A stretch of 64,000 bases of DNA, from positions 1 through 64,000 of the forward strand of contig JAIUOS010000019.1 in assembly GCA_020161755.1 (NCBI GenBank), in the 5' to 3' direction. A program made the position numbers and the translations under genes. Positions 18,041-26,510 of this stretch are shown here, in pieces. Every line of letters begins with the position of its first letter. Position 1 is the stretch's first letter. The stretch is from Actinomycetota bacterium (GTDB taxonomy: Bacteria > Actinomycetota > Actinomycetes > Propionibacteriales > Propionibacteriaceae). The notes below the pieces were generated by a model. It did no database searches, was not told the origin of the DNA, and was given only the letters and a program-made list of their open reading frames with translations.

Positions 18041-19030
18041 ATGGGGACATTCCGCGCCCGACCAGGCACGAGCACCGACCCGGGCAAACCAGACTCAGCG
18101 GGGTCTTCCGTCACCTTCGCCGGGCAACTCAGCCGCCCCGGAGGAAGGACGACAGCGCTATTCGGCATCGTCGTGGCGTTCGCTGTCTACTTCCTTCTCA
18201 CCCCGTGGATCTCGCTTGCAGTAACCGCGGCTGCCCACGCATTGGTCGCGCCCGACGTCCCCTTCGCCGACTTCCGCACATCCGCCACCAGGTACGAGAC
18301 ACCCGCCGGACTTGCCGCGAACGGCGTGGCGATCGCCGCGCTATTGGTGTGTTGCTGGCTGTTGATGACGCTGTTCCATCGCGCACCGTTCGGACAATTA
18401 TCCTCCGTCGAGCAGCGCCTTCGCCCAGGTTATCTGGTCACCTGCCTCGCGATTGCGGCTGTCGTCGTTCTTGGCGGCACACTGGTGGTCGGGAGCCTCC
18501 GGGGTGAGCCGCTCCAGTTCGCACCGCAGGAGGGGTGGTGGGCTTTCCTCGTCGTGGTGGCGATCGTCACTCCTTGGCAGTCCGCAGCCGAGGAGTATCT
18601 CTTCAGGGGCTACCTATTACAGGCAGTGACCGGAGTCACCACGAACCCCTGGATTGGAGTCGTAGCCTCATCCCTACTGTTCGCCTCGCTCCACGGCAGC
18701 CAGAATGCAGCTCTCCTGCTGGACAGATTCGCGTTCGGAATGCTTGCCTCGTGCCTCGTGATTCTCACCGGCGGCCTCGAGGCCGGGATCGCAGCCCACA
18801 TCGTCAACAATGTCGGCGCTTACTCGATCGCCGCGCTGACGTCGAGTGTCGCGCAACTGCGAGCGACTCAGGAGGTTACCTGGGCGGACGCACTCACCAA
18901 TTTGACCATCTTCGCAGTCTTCGCTCTGGCCGCCACGGCTGCGTGCCGCCTCCTTCAACTGCCGAGGACCACCAACTACCCCTTGGCGCAGCCCAACGGA
19001 CCAGTTGCGGCAACTCGATCACCACGATAA
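18041..19030 (+). CDS. CPBP-family intramembrane glutamic protease (CAAX protease-like)
   Basis: 329 aa, polytopic. The conserved motifs are in order: EEYLFRG (EExxxR) near residue 185, FASLHGS (FxxxH) near 220 and HIVNN (HxxxN) near 255. These are the family's catalytic residues. Bacterial members include bacteriocin-immunity and regulatory proteases; the substrate is unknown. It probably forms an operon with the DtxR-type gene. Confidence 0.85.
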   Translation: MGTFRARPGTSTDPGKPDSAGSSVTFAGQLSRPGGRTTALFGIVVAFAVYFLLTPWISLAVTAAAHALVAPDVPFADFRTSATRYETPAGLAANGVAIAALLVCCWLLMTLFHRAPFGQLSSVEQRLRPGYLVTCLAIAAVVVLGGTLVVGSLRGEPLQFAPQEGWWAFLVVVAIVTPWQSAAEEYLFRGYLLQAVTGVTTNPWIGVVASSLLFASLHGSQNAALLLDRFAFGMLASCLVILTGGLEAGIAAHIVNNVGAYSIAALTSSVAQLRATQEVTWADALTNLTIFAVFALAATAACRLLQLPRTTNYPLAQPNGPVAATRSPR

Positions 19031-19338
19031 CCCGCTGCGATGGATCGCTACACGCCGTGAGGGGCGGGAAACGGGTGAGTCCCATAGCGCGGCTGGGGCG
19101 CGGCAATGGGTCACGCACAGGTGGGGCCAACCCACCACCATCGTAGGGCCAAGTCGAGTTGACATACTCAATCCTCAAGCAGCCCATGGGCGAGGCGGCC
19201 AACGGCACGGCCGGCGGGTCGTCGTTGCTCTGTAGTTGTCCTTGATGCTGCTCGGGCCATGCCCGCGGTGACGTTGGCCGTCGCCGCCTCAGATGCGGCC
19301 CCGCCATTGACTGTCATCATCTCGGGATCGACGAGTGC
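19031..19338. other. Intergenic stretch without a recognised gene
   Basis: A 308-bp gap between convergent genes. No coding sequence, strong hairpin or known site was recognised. Confidence 0.4.
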
Positions 19339-20145
19339 CTACTTCTTGACGTATTCGAGCGGGTCGCTGCCCACCCCGTCCTTGTAGAGCGACAGGTGAA
19401 GGTGGCAGGCGGTTGACAGCCCGGTGCTGCCCACGTAGCCGACCAGATCGCCCTTGTCGACGCGTTGGCCGATCTTCACGACGAACCGGGTCATGTGCAG
19501 GTAGGCGGTCTGGATGTTGTTTCCCTCGATCGTGCCGTGGTCGATGCGGACGTTGTTGCCAGAGCCCCCGCTGTAGCCGGTTCCCGTTTTGACGACAATG
19601 CCGGATTGTGCCGCGTAGATCGGATTGTTGCACGCACCACCGATATCGGCGCCGTTGTGCAGCCTGCGGGTCTTCAGAATAGGATGAATGCGCCACCCAA
19701 ATCCCGATGAGACGCCACCCTCAGTCGGCCACAAGAACGTGCTGAGGTTCCGCAGGCGCGTGATCTCTGTCTTGATCAGAGAAGTCTGCGACGCCTCGCG
19801 TTTGTGGTGCGCGGCCAAGAGCGTGGCTTCGAGCTGGATTTCGATGGCGCCACTGCCGTCCTCGAGGGCCGCTTGGCGTTCCGCGGCAAGGTCGGCAATG
19901 GTGACTTCGGGATCGGAATCGCCAGCGATGGTCTTCGCGGTGACTGGAATGATCAAGGAGTTGGCGGCGAAGGAGGGGACGATCGCCACGGATCCGAGCA
20001 GGGTCACGGCGGCGGTCGCGCCTACCAGTGCCGGGCTCAGTGCCGCCCAGACCCGGTTCCGACGGGGTCGATGGCGGGCGAGGGCGGGCGGGAGGGTTTC
20101 GTCCTGGTAGGCGTAGCGGGGTGGAGCGCCAACCCGACGGCTCAT
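19339..20145 (-). CDS. Secreted M23-family metallopeptidase, paralogue of 2484-3218
   Basis: 268 aa from the ATG at 20145; GGAGGGG lies upstream, and a GTG or TTG a few codons earlier cannot be excluded. A basic N terminus is followed by one hydrophobic span (about residues 35-65), a helical region, then the M23 domain with HNGADIGG and HLHLSLY. The C-terminal 125 residues match the M23 protein at 2484-3218 closely, so the two arose by duplication. Predicted role: peptidoglycan endopeptidase at the cell surface. Confidence 0.85.
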   Translation of the reverse strand: MSRRVGAPPRYAYQDETLPPALARHRPRRNRVWAALSPALVGATAAVTLLGSVAIVPSFAANSLIIPVTAKTIAGDSDPEVTIADLAAERQAALEDGSGAIEIQLEATLLAAHHKREASQTSLIKTEITRLRNLSTFLWPTEGGVSSGFGWRIHPILKTRRLHNGADIGGACNNPIYAAQSGIVVKTGTGYSGGSGNNVRIDHGTIEGNNIQTAYLHMTRFVVKIGQRVDKGDLVGYVGSTGLSTACHLHLSLYKDGVGSDPLEYVKK

Positions 20146-20234
20146 CTTGCGCAACACCCCTCCGAAAGCTGAAGTACTGCTTAAGAGTCTATCAGCAGTT
20201 TCTCATATAGAGTAGTCGGAGGTGCGTTAATCAC

Positions 20235-20534
20235 TCAGCTGTCGGTTCCGAGACTGCCGGGTGCGTGCTGTTTCGTTGAGGATTCGACCACGAGGGCATC
20301 CGCCTGATGGCACCCGCCGGGGCGCCTCGCGAGGCGATGCGACCGGCGCCACCTTGCCGACTTGTGGATCAGGAGGACCGCAGTCACGGCGCCGATCGCG
20401 ATGACAGCAGCGAGGCCCGGCTGAGGTCCCCGGCTCGCGAGGACGGCGAAGACGCCGACGCCACCCGCTACTGCCAGGAGCGCCGGGGGGATGACTCGGA
20501 GTCGTCGGCACGACCGCCCCAACAGCGCCCTCAC
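20235..20534 (-). CDS. Small two-span membrane protein
   Basis: 99 aa from a GTG six bases after the stop of the upstream TlpA-like gene, on the same strand. Two hydrophobic segments (about 15-33 and 38-56) are followed by a basic, polar tail. No family is recognised. The tight spacing suggests it is the last gene of the thiol-reduction operon (22733 to 20235). Confidence 0.5.
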   Translation of the reverse strand: MRALLGRSCRRLRVIPPALLAVAGGVGVFAVLASRGPQPGLAAVIAIGAVTAVLLIHKSARWRRSHRLARRPGGCHQADALVVESSTKQHAPGSLGTDS

Positions 20535-20540
20535 GTCCGG

Positions 20541-21155
20541 CTACTGTCCCAGGCGTGCCTTGATTTCTGTCATGAGCGCTTGGGGATCCAGCCACATTGA
20601 TGGGTATTCGCCATACCAGCGCTGGACCCCTTGGGCGTCGATGAGGACGAAGCTGTGCCCCGGCAATTCGGCGTGCATCCCTTTACCGAGGGTGCCGTAA
20701 GCTTTGGACGCCTTGCCGTCGTCGAGAAGGAATGGGGTGGTGACACCGTAGCGGTTCATGTCGGCGGTGATTTCGGCCTTGGAGTTCATCACGATCGGGA
20801 GGACGGTGATGCCGAGGGCGTCGAAGGCGGCCTTGTTCTTTTCGATGGATGACATTTGCATGAGGCAGGCGCCGCAACCGGCGCCTTCGTTGAAGTAGAG
20901 CAGGACGGGCTTCCCGCGGAGTGTGGAGAGGGTGACGGATGTTCCGCTGGTTGTCGCCATGGTGAAGTCGGGTGCGGTTGTGCTGGTTGTGGCCGTGGTG
21001 GTCTGGGAGGTGATCAGCATGCCGGCAATGATCGCCACCACTGCTACCGCGGCGGACCAGGCGAGCCAGCGGCGCCAGGTTCGTCGCCGCTTGTCTGCGG
21101 TCGCGGCGGCGCGCTGGCGGGCGTGCAGCTCTTGGCGGGCGTTGTTGGTGCTCAT
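20541..21155 (-). CDS. Membrane-anchored TlpA/peroxiredoxin-like thiol oxidoreductase
   Basis: 204 aa from the ATG at 21155 (AAGGAAC upstream). One N-terminal span (about 30-50) and a Thr/Ser-rich linker precede a thioredoxin-like domain with CGAC in EGAGCGACLMQM (about residue 93). The fold resembles TlpA/ResA/AhpC proteins. The upstream ccdA-like gene would supply electrons across the membrane. A likely role is reducing thiols of exported metalloproteins or delivering copper, as proposed for TlpA-type proteins; this is inference. Confidence 0.82.
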   Translation of the reverse strand: MSTNNARQELHARQRAAATADKRRRTWRRWLAWSAAVAVVAIIAGMLITSQTTTATTSTTAPDFTMATTSGTSVTLSTLRGKPVLLYFNEGAGCGACLMQMSSIEKNKAAFDALGITVLPIVMNSKAEITADMNRYGVTTPFLLDDGKASKAYGTLGKGMHAELPGHSFVLIDAQGVQRWYGEYPSMWLDPQALMTEIKARLGQ

Positions 21156-21183
21156 GGTGTTGTTCCTTGTTCGCGAAGTGGTT

Positions 21184-22128
21184 TCAGTGGTTCGAAGGCT
21201 CGGTGGTGGACGGCCGCGAGGGTGGAGGGGCTTCGACCGGCCCGGTGAGCGCATGGTCGGACGGCCGGCGCACCCGCTGACGCCCGACGAGGGTGCCCCA
21301 GACGAAGACGCCGGCGACGAGCAGTAGGCCGAGGCCGAGGATCGGTTCGGGCACGGGCTGGAGCCAGGTTTCGATTTGGGCGAACCAGGTGGCGAGGCCG
21401 CGTCCGATGGCTACCTGCACGTCGGGACCGCTGGTCATCTGGCCGGTGTTGGCCAGGTAGATGATGAAGACGCCCATGATGGCGAAGCCGATGGCGACGG
21501 TGAGATTCACGGTGTTGGTGGCCAGCGTCCAGCGGCCCAGGCGGAGCCGGACGGGCTTGGCGACCAGTGGCTTGTTGCGCAGGCCGGTGGCGTCCCAGAC
21601 CAGGGCCATGACGAACAGCGGGAAGACCATCCCGAACACGTACGCCAGGCCGAGGGCGACGCCCCCGACGGGGTTGCCGGCGAGCGCGGAGAGGGTCATC
21701 ACGCCGACCAGGACCGGCGCGCAACAACTGGATGCGATGCCGCTGAAGACGCCGAGGGCGAAGAAGCTGGCACCGTCACCACGGGCGGTATCGGGCGCAC
21801 GGAGGAAGTTCGGGAGGCTCCACATGCGCCCGAACAGTGTGAAGCCGGCCAGCACGAGCATCAGGATTCCGCCGGCCCAGTAGAGCACCGAGTGGTACTT
21901 GGCAATGGCTGCCGCGATCAGGCTGACGCCGACGGTGATCGGCACGAGCACGACGGCGAGACCGGCCGCGAAGAGAAAGGTGAGGGGCAGCAGCCGCCAG
22001 CGGCGGTTCTTCACCGCGCCGGCCAGGTAGCTCGGTGCGAGGAACACGATGCAGCACGGGGCGAAGAGCGCGACCCCGCCGGCGAAGAAGGCCGCGAGGA
22101 TTCCCCCGGTTGTGAGCAGGTCACCCAT
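21184..22128 (-). CDS. CcdA/DsbD-type transmembrane electron carrier
   Basis: 314 aa from the ATG at 22128, with AGGAGG at 7-bp spacing. About seven spans. The redox Cys lie in FAPCCIVFLAPSYLAG near the N terminus and SGIASSCCAPVLVGV in the middle, both CC pairs, matching the two-Cys layout of CcdA. It should pass reducing equivalents from cytosolic thioredoxin to the extracytoplasmic TlpA-like protein. The start overlaps the preceding CxxC gene by 8 bases. The C terminus has a polar tail of about 30 residues. Confidence 0.85.
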   Translation of the reverse strand: MGDLLTTGGILAAFFAGGVALFAPCCIVFLAPSYLAGAVKNRRWRLLPLTFLFAAGLAVVLVPITVGVSLIAAAIAKYHSVLYWAGGILMLVLAGFTLFGRMWSLPNFLRAPDTARGDGASFFALGVFSGIASSCCAPVLVGVMTLSALAGNPVGGVALGLAYVFGMVFPLFVMALVWDATGLRNKPLVAKPVRLRLGRWTLATNTVNLTVAIGFAIMGVFIIYLANTGQMTSGPDVQVAIGRGLATWFAQIETWLQPVPEPILGLGLLLVAGVFVWGTLVGRQRVRRPSDHALTGPVEAPPPSRPSTTEPSNH

Positions 22129-22432
22129 TGCGGACGCCTCCTGCAGCGACCGACTCGCGCCGTGAGAGGAGTGCTTCCAGCTTGCGACGGGGGAGTCGGC
22201 CGGCGGAGAAGTAGCGCCCATCGACGAGCACCAGAGGGTTCATGGCGGGCCGGTGCGCACTGATCAGTGCGGTGCCGAGCGGTGTCGCCGCCTCGACCAG
22301 CTGCAGAACCAGTGAGGGGTCGCGATGAGTCAGCTCGGTGAGGGTCTTGTGGGCGTCCTCGCAGAAGTGGCAGCCCGGTGCGGTCACCAAGGTGATCGCA
22401 GTGGGCGGCGGGAGGGCACGGTCAAGGCTCAT
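22121..22432 (-). CDS. Small glutaredoxin/thioredoxin-like protein with CxxC
   Basis: 103 aa from the ATG at 22432 (AGGAAG upstream). TAPGCHFCEDAH gives a CHFC active site at about residues 20-23, and NPLVLVDG carries the cis-Pro region. There is no signal peptide, so it is cytosolic and could donate electrons to the overlapping CcdA-like protein. Confidence 0.75.
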   Translation of the reverse strand: MSLDRALPPPTAITLVTAPGCHFCEDAHKTLTELTHRDPSLVLQLVEAATPLGTALISAHRPAMNPLVLVDGRYFSAGRLPRRKLEALLSRRESVAAGGVRNG

Positions 22433-22733
22433 CGGTAGTCGCTTCCTGTTTCTGGGTGGCTGAACTGAATGGGAGGGCTGCGGATGTCGGCGGCTGAAAC
22501 ATCGCGTTCTGTCCGGTGGCGTCCAGAGTTCGGGCATTGCCGACACTGAAGTCCGGCCGGTCCCAGGTCGCAGGGGCGGTCGGCGCCGAGGTTCTCGGTG
22601 CGGGAGCGTGCTCCCTGGGTGGCCAGCGAAAGACGAAGGTGGACAAAGCCCACCAGACCCCGCCCCAGATCACGACCATTGCGAGCGCGCCGAGGACCCA
22701 GCTCGTCGGGCCCATCATCCCGAATCCCATCAT
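22422..22733 (-). CDS. Small Met-rich membrane protein
   Basis: 103 aa from the ATG at 22733 (AGGAGG at good spacing). Met-rich N terminus MMGFGMMGPTSW, one span (about 10-32), then a Pro/Ala-rich tail. The N terminus resembles that of the SHOCT protein at 44528 (MMGYGGMGWGG). It is the first gene of the thiol-reduction operon and diverges from a two-component system. A copper-related role is inferred from Met content and context. Confidence 0.65.
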   Translation of the reverse strand: MMGFGMMGPTSWVLGALAMVVIWGGVWWALSTFVFRWPPREHAPAPRTSAPTAPATWDRPDFSVGNARTLDATGQNAMFQPPTSAALPFSSATQKQEATTDEP

Positions 22734-22794
22734 CGCCACCTCCTGGGCAAGTCGCCAGCTGTAACTAGCGTGATCGAGGAGTGCGGAGATACGC

Positions 22795-22810
22795 CGAAGG
22801 AATCGTGAAG
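22795..22810 (-). promoter_or_regulatory. Variant 11-bp-period direct repeat (CTTCA-N6-CTTCG)
   Basis: On the minus strand CTTCACGATTCCTTCG has the same 11-bp period as the CTTGA-N6-CTTGA sites but with CTTC half-sites. It lies in the divergent gap between the thiol-reduction operon (start 22733) and the response regulator (22864), so it could be the target of that system. Confidence 0.4.
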
Positions 22811-22863
22811 AAACGGTATTGATCCGCACCATCGACTCGGGCGGGGGCGGGCCTGCGGGCAAG

Positions 22864-23583
22864 ATGGCCCGCATGACCCAGCGCGCGACTTCGGCCGGCC
22901 CGCACATCCTCGTCGTCGACGACGAGACCGTGCTCGCGGGCATGATCGGCAACTACCTCGGGCAGGCGGGGTTCCGGACGACGATCGTGCACGACGGGGA
23001 GGCGGCGGTGGCACGGGCACTGTCGGCGGACCGACCCGACGTGGTCATCCTGGATCTCGGGCTGCCCGGGAAGGATGGGCTCGAGGTGTGCCACGAGATC
23101 CGGCGCCACTCGGACTGTTACATCCTGATGCTCACCGCCCGCAACGAGGAGATCGACAAGCTGATCGGCCTGTCCTCGGGCGCTGACGACTACATGACCA
23201 AGCCCTTCAGCATTCGAGAATTGGTGGCGAGGGTGAAGGCGCTGCTCAGACGTCCTCGCGCCGAACGTGGTGGCGAGAACGATGAGTGGTCCATCGGCCA
23301 GCTCACCGTCGACCCGTTGGGCCGGCGGATTCTGGTCAGTGGGGCCGAGGTTGACCTGACCAGGACCGAGTTCGACCTGTTGGCAGTCCTGTCGTCGAGG
23401 CCCGGTCTGGTGTTCTCGCGTCGCCAGCTGGTCGACCGCGTGTGGACCGAGGACTGGGTGGGCGATGAGCACCTCGTCGATGTGCATGTCGCCCATCTCC
23501 GCCGCAAGCTGGGCGGGGTGTCGGCAGCATCCTTCGTGGAGACCGTGCGCGGCGTGGGCTATCGAATGGGGCCGGCACAGTGA
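22864..23583 (+). CDS. OmpR-family response regulator (first two-component system)
   Basis: About 239 aa from the ATG at 22864 (22873 also possible). Receiver domain with acidic pocket (VVDDET), phospho-acceptor Asp in VVILDLGLPG and Lys in MTKPF; C-terminal winged helix with RTEFDLLAVLSSRPGLVFSR and the terminal VRGVGYRMG. The kinase starts in the stop codon overlap (GTGA). It is one of three close paralogues here, and lies directly upstream of the intact oxidase at 24782. Confidence 0.92.
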   Translation: MARMTQRATSAGPHILVVDDETVLAGMIGNYLGQAGFRTTIVHDGEAAVARALSADRPDVVILDLGLPGKDGLEVCHEIRRHSDCYILMLTARNEEIDKLIGLSSGADDYMTKPFSIRELVARVKALLRRPRAERGGENDEWSIGQLTVDPLGRRILVSGAEVDLTRTEFDLLAVLSSRPGLVFSRRQLVDRVWTEDWVGDEHLVDVHVAHLRRKLGGVSAASFVETVRGVGYRMGPAQ

Positions 23584-24695
23584 GCCGGTCAGCCCCCGGG
23601 AGTCTCACCACCCGGCTGTTGATCTCCCAGATCGCCGTGTCCACAGCGATGGCGCTCACCATGGTGGTCGTCGCCGCGATTGCCGGACCGTCCCTGTTCG
23701 AGGCGCACATGCACCAGGCCGGCCAGGCCAACCCAGAGGTGCTCGCGCATTCGGCTGAGGCGTTCCGCACCGCGGGCCTGCTGTCGCTCACCATCGGCCT
23801 GCTGATCGCCTTCGCCGGGACCGTGATCGTCAGTGTCCTGGTTGCACGACGGTTGCGGCGGTCGTTGGACCGGCTGGGCGATGCCGCGGTCCGCATCTCC
23901 CAGGGCGACTACAACCTGCGGGTACAGGACGCTGATTCCCGGGAGCTGGACACCCTCGCCAACAGCTTCAACGCCATGGCGGAGAAGCTCGGCGGTGTCG
24001 AGGCGACGCGACGCCGGCTGCTCACCGACTTGGCCCACGAGATTCGAACGCCCTTGGCCAGCATGGAGATCTGCGTCGAGAGCCTCGAGGACGGTGCGAT
24101 CGACCCGGGCCCCGAGGCGTGGCGGATCCTCACCGACCAGATACAGCGGATCTCCCGGCTGGCCGGGGACATCGGACAGGTCTCGGCCGCCGAAGAGGGC
24201 CGTCTGGCGATGGACCTCCAGACGACGAACGCCCTAGAACTCGCGGAGCGCGCAATCCGCGCTGCCCGGGATGGCTACGACCGAAAGCAGGTCACCCTGA
24301 CGCTCACGTCGGATCCTTCCGGGCCGGACCTGACGGTTGAGGCCGACGCCGCCCGAATCGGGCAGGTGCTGGGAAACCTGCTGTCCAACGCCTTGCGGCA
24401 CACGGCCCCCGGCGGGCGCGTCGAACTCTCGGTGGCGTCGCGGGATGGCTGGGTGGAGCTCCAGGTGGCCGACGACGGAGATGGCATCTCCTCAAAGCAC
24501 CTGCCGCACATCTTCGAGCGGTTCTACCGGGCCGACACGGCAAGGGACCGGGAGCGCGGCGGCACCGGGGTCGGCCTGGCCATCAGTCGTGCCATCGCCG
24601 AAGCCCACGGCGGCCAGTTGAGTGCGGCGAGTGAGGGACCGGGCAGGGGAGCGGTGCTCACGCTCCTTCTCCCGAGGCGGTCGGGCAGATCTTGA
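23580..24695 (+). CDS. Sensor histidine kinase (first two-component system)
   Basis: 371 aa, GTG start. Two spans flank a short extracytoplasmic loop with LFEAHMHQAG and, 14 residues after its first His, a second conserved His (HSAEAF). HAMP, then the H-box LAHEIRTPLAS and an HATPase domain (NALRHTAPGG, ADDGDGIS). The other two kinases of the window share the loop pattern, which may be the metal-sensing site. Partner of the regulator at 22864. Confidence 0.92.
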   Translation: MSRSAPGSLTTRLLISQIAVSTAMALTMVVVAAIAGPSLFEAHMHQAGQANPEVLAHSAEAFRTAGLLSLTIGLLIAFAGTVIVSVLVARRLRRSLDRLGDAAVRISQGDYNLRVQDADSRELDTLANSFNAMAEKLGGVEATRRRLLTDLAHEIRTPLASMEICVESLEDGAIDPGPEAWRILTDQIQRISRLAGDIGQVSAAEEGRLAMDLQTTNALELAERAIRAARDGYDRKQVTLTLTSDPSGPDLTVEADAARIGQVLGNLLSNALRHTAPGGRVELSVASRDGWVELQVADDGDGISSKHLPHIFERFYRADTARDRERGGTGVGLAISRAIAEAHGGQLSAASEGPGRGAVLTLLLPRRSGRS

Positions 24696-24706
24696 CCGAA
24701 ACTTCA
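24691..24706 (+). promoter_or_regulatory. 11-bp-period direct repeat upstream of the intact oxidase
   Basis: CTTGACCGAAACTTCA (CTTGA-N6-CTTCA), 76 bp before the TTG start of the multicopper oxidase; it overlaps the 3' end of the kinase gene. Same pattern as the other predicted response-regulator boxes. Confidence 0.6.
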
Positions 24707-24781
24707 TGAAACCCGTGCCGAAGTCGCCCAAGTCGTTGCGCATGCTGGCACTCCGGTTACCGAAGTATTGAGGAGCGACCT

Positions 24782-26245
24782 TTGAACAGCAGCTTCACCC
24801 GTCGACAGCTGATCGTCGGAGGCATGGGACTGGCCGGCGCGGGCCTACTGGCGGCCTGCTCGTCAACGGGTGGCGGCGCGGCTACCCGTGCTCCGGTCTC
24901 GGCCGCGCCCACGCCCAGCCTGGGGAAGCCTTCGGTGGAGGCAACGCTGCGGGTCGGCGTGGATCAGGTCGACCTGGGTGGAGTGACCGCGTCCACCTGG
25001 CTGTACGACGGCGTCCTGCCCGGGAAGGAGTTGCGCGCGAAGTCGGGCGACGTGCTGGCGATCCGCGTGGAGAATGCCCTGCCGGTCGACACCAGCGTCC
25101 ACTGGCACGGGATCAGGTTGCACAACGCGGCCGACGGCGTGCCTGGCCTGACCCAGGACCCGATCGCGGCCGGTGACAGCTTCAGCTACACCTTCCGGGC
25201 GCCCGATCCCGGTACCTACTTCTTCCATCCCCACAGTGGCGTGCAGATCGACCGCGGCCTGTACGCGCCGCTGATCATCGAGGACCCGGCCGAGCCGGGT
25301 GGCTACGACGCCGAATGGGTGCTGGTGCTCGACGACTGGACCGATGGAGTCGGCAAGAGCCCAGACGACATCCTCGCCGAGTTCAAGGCCCAGAACGGCA
25401 CGGTCAGCACCGGCATGAACCACGACATGGGCGGGATGGGGGGCATGGGCTCCTCCCCGCTGGGTGACGTCGGGGACATCCGCTACCCGTACTACCTGAT
25501 CAACGGACGAATCCCGAAGTCACCCCGAACCCTCACCGCCAAGCCCGGCCAGAAGGCCCGGATCCGGATCATCAACGCCGCCGCCGACACCCTTTTCCGG
25601 GTGGCCCTCGGCGGGCACGTGATGACCGTCACCCACACCGACGGCTTTCCGGTCCAGCAGGCCGAGACCCGAGCCCTGTACCTGGCCCAGGGCGAGCGGG
25701 TCGATGTGCTGGTCACGCTGGGGGATGGTGTGTTCCCGCTGGTCGCGTCCGCCGAGGGCAAGGGCGGGCAGGGCCTGGCGTTGGTGCGGACCGGTTCCGG
25801 TGCGGCCCCGTCCGCGACCGTGCGCCCCGCCGAGTTGGACGCCGACCCGCTGCTGCTGACCGCACTCATGCCTGCCGACGCGGCGCGACTGCCCGACCAG
25901 CAGCCCGACCAGGTCGAGCAGGTCACCCTGAACGGTCAGATGCAGCCCTACGCGTGGGGGATGAACGGCACCGTGTTCGGTGCCGACACCCCGATCCGCA
26001 CCACCAACGGTGCCCGGGTGCGGCTCCAGATGACCAACATGACGATGATGGCCCACCCCATGCATATCCACGGCCACACCTGGTCACTTCCCCAGAACGG
26101 CGGCCTCCGGAAGGACACGGTGCTGGTCCTGCCCATGCAGACCGTCACCGCAGACCTCCAGGCCGACAACCCCGGCAAGTGGGCCTACCACTGCCACAAC
26201 ATCTACCACGCCGAAATCGGCATGATGACCAGCCTCCAGTACTAG
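24782..26245 (+). CDS. Multicopper oxidase, Tat-exported lipoprotein, complete copper ligands
   Basis: 487 aa from TTG with GAGGAG upstream. Twin-Arg TRRQLIVGG and lipobox LLAAC indicate Tat export and lipid anchoring. All four ligand motifs are present: HWHG (H107, H109), HPH (H149, H151), HPMHIHGH (about 422) and HCHNIYHAEIGM (H470, C471, H472, H476, M481). A Met-rich loop, MNHDMGGMGGMGS (about 212-224), resembles those that bind Cu(I) in CueO-like oxidases. Likely function: oxidising Cu(I) at the outer face. About half-identical in layout to the defective copy at 8599. Preceded by a predicted response-regulator box. Confidence 0.93.
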   Translation: MNSSFTRRQLIVGGMGLAGAGLLAACSSTGGGAATRAPVSAAPTPSLGKPSVEATLRVGVDQVDLGGVTASTWLYDGVLPGKELRAKSGDVLAIRVENALPVDTSVHWHGIRLHNAADGVPGLTQDPIAAGDSFSYTFRAPDPGTYFFHPHSGVQIDRGLYAPLIIEDPAEPGGYDAEWVLVLDDWTDGVGKSPDDILAEFKAQNGTVSTGMNHDMGGMGGMGSSPLGDVGDIRYPYYLINGRIPKSPRTLTAKPGQKARIRIINAAADTLFRVALGGHVMTVTHTDGFPVQQAETRALYLAQGERVDVLVTLGDGVFPLVASAEGKGGQGLALVRTGSGAAPSATVRPAELDADPLLLTALMPADAARLPDQQPDQVEQVTLNGQMQPYAWGMNGTVFGADTPIRTTNGARVRLQMTNMTMMAHPMHIHGHTWSLPQNGGLRKDTVLVLPMQTVTADLQADNPGKWAYHCHNIYHAEIGMMTSLQY

Positions 26246-26270
26246 AACCGCGTCCCCGACTTGGACCTGG

Positions 26271-26302
26271 GCCCCGGCCCGAACTTCTCCGGCGGGGCTT
26301 GT
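26271..26302 (+). terminator. Possible hairpin terminator after the oxidase gene
   Basis: GCCCCG and CGGGGC form a stem around a loop of about 16 bases, followed by TTGTTG. It lies 26 bp after the oxidase stop and before the copA promoter region. The short T-rich run makes it a weak candidate. Confidence 0.4.
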
Positions 26303-26394
26303 TGACGTCCGCCGTACAGACCGTCCAGCTGATCTGCTCGGGCAGCGACGGAGGTTCTGAGCCGAAACGGTTCGCTGCAACGGCCAGTGGAGAT

Positions 26395-26410
26395 CTTGAT
26401 CCGATCTTGA
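26395..26410 (+). promoter_or_regulatory. 11-bp-period direct repeat upstream of copA
   Basis: CTTGATCCGATCTTGA, an exact CTTGA-N6-CTTGA, followed by CCGAAC. It lies about 100 bp before the copA start and 53 bp before the CsoR operator. The second half with its following bases (TTGACC) could also be a -35 element. Confidence 0.7.
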
Positions 26411-26462
26411 CCGAACCTCACCGCCATACCGGTGATTGGGAGCGTACGGTTTCAGACAGAAG

Positions 26463-26479
26463 ATACCCCCATGGGGTAT
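26463..26479 (+). promoter_or_regulatory. CsoR operator upstream of copA
   Basis: ATACCCC-CAT-GGGGTAT is a perfect 7-3-7 inverted repeat and matches the known CsoR/RcnR-type G/C-tract operator (TACCCC...GGGGTA). It overlaps an in-frame ATG at 26478, which argues that translation starts further on. CsoR from 29308 would release it on binding Cu(I). Confidence 0.75.
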
Positions 26480-26510
26480 GAGGCTTGCGGTGCAGAGGAT
26501 GGTGAGTGCG

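Noticed and set aside
26463-26479. ATG at 26478 as the copA start
   Set aside because: It lies at the end of the CsoR operator with no ribosome-binding site; 26499 or 26511 are better.
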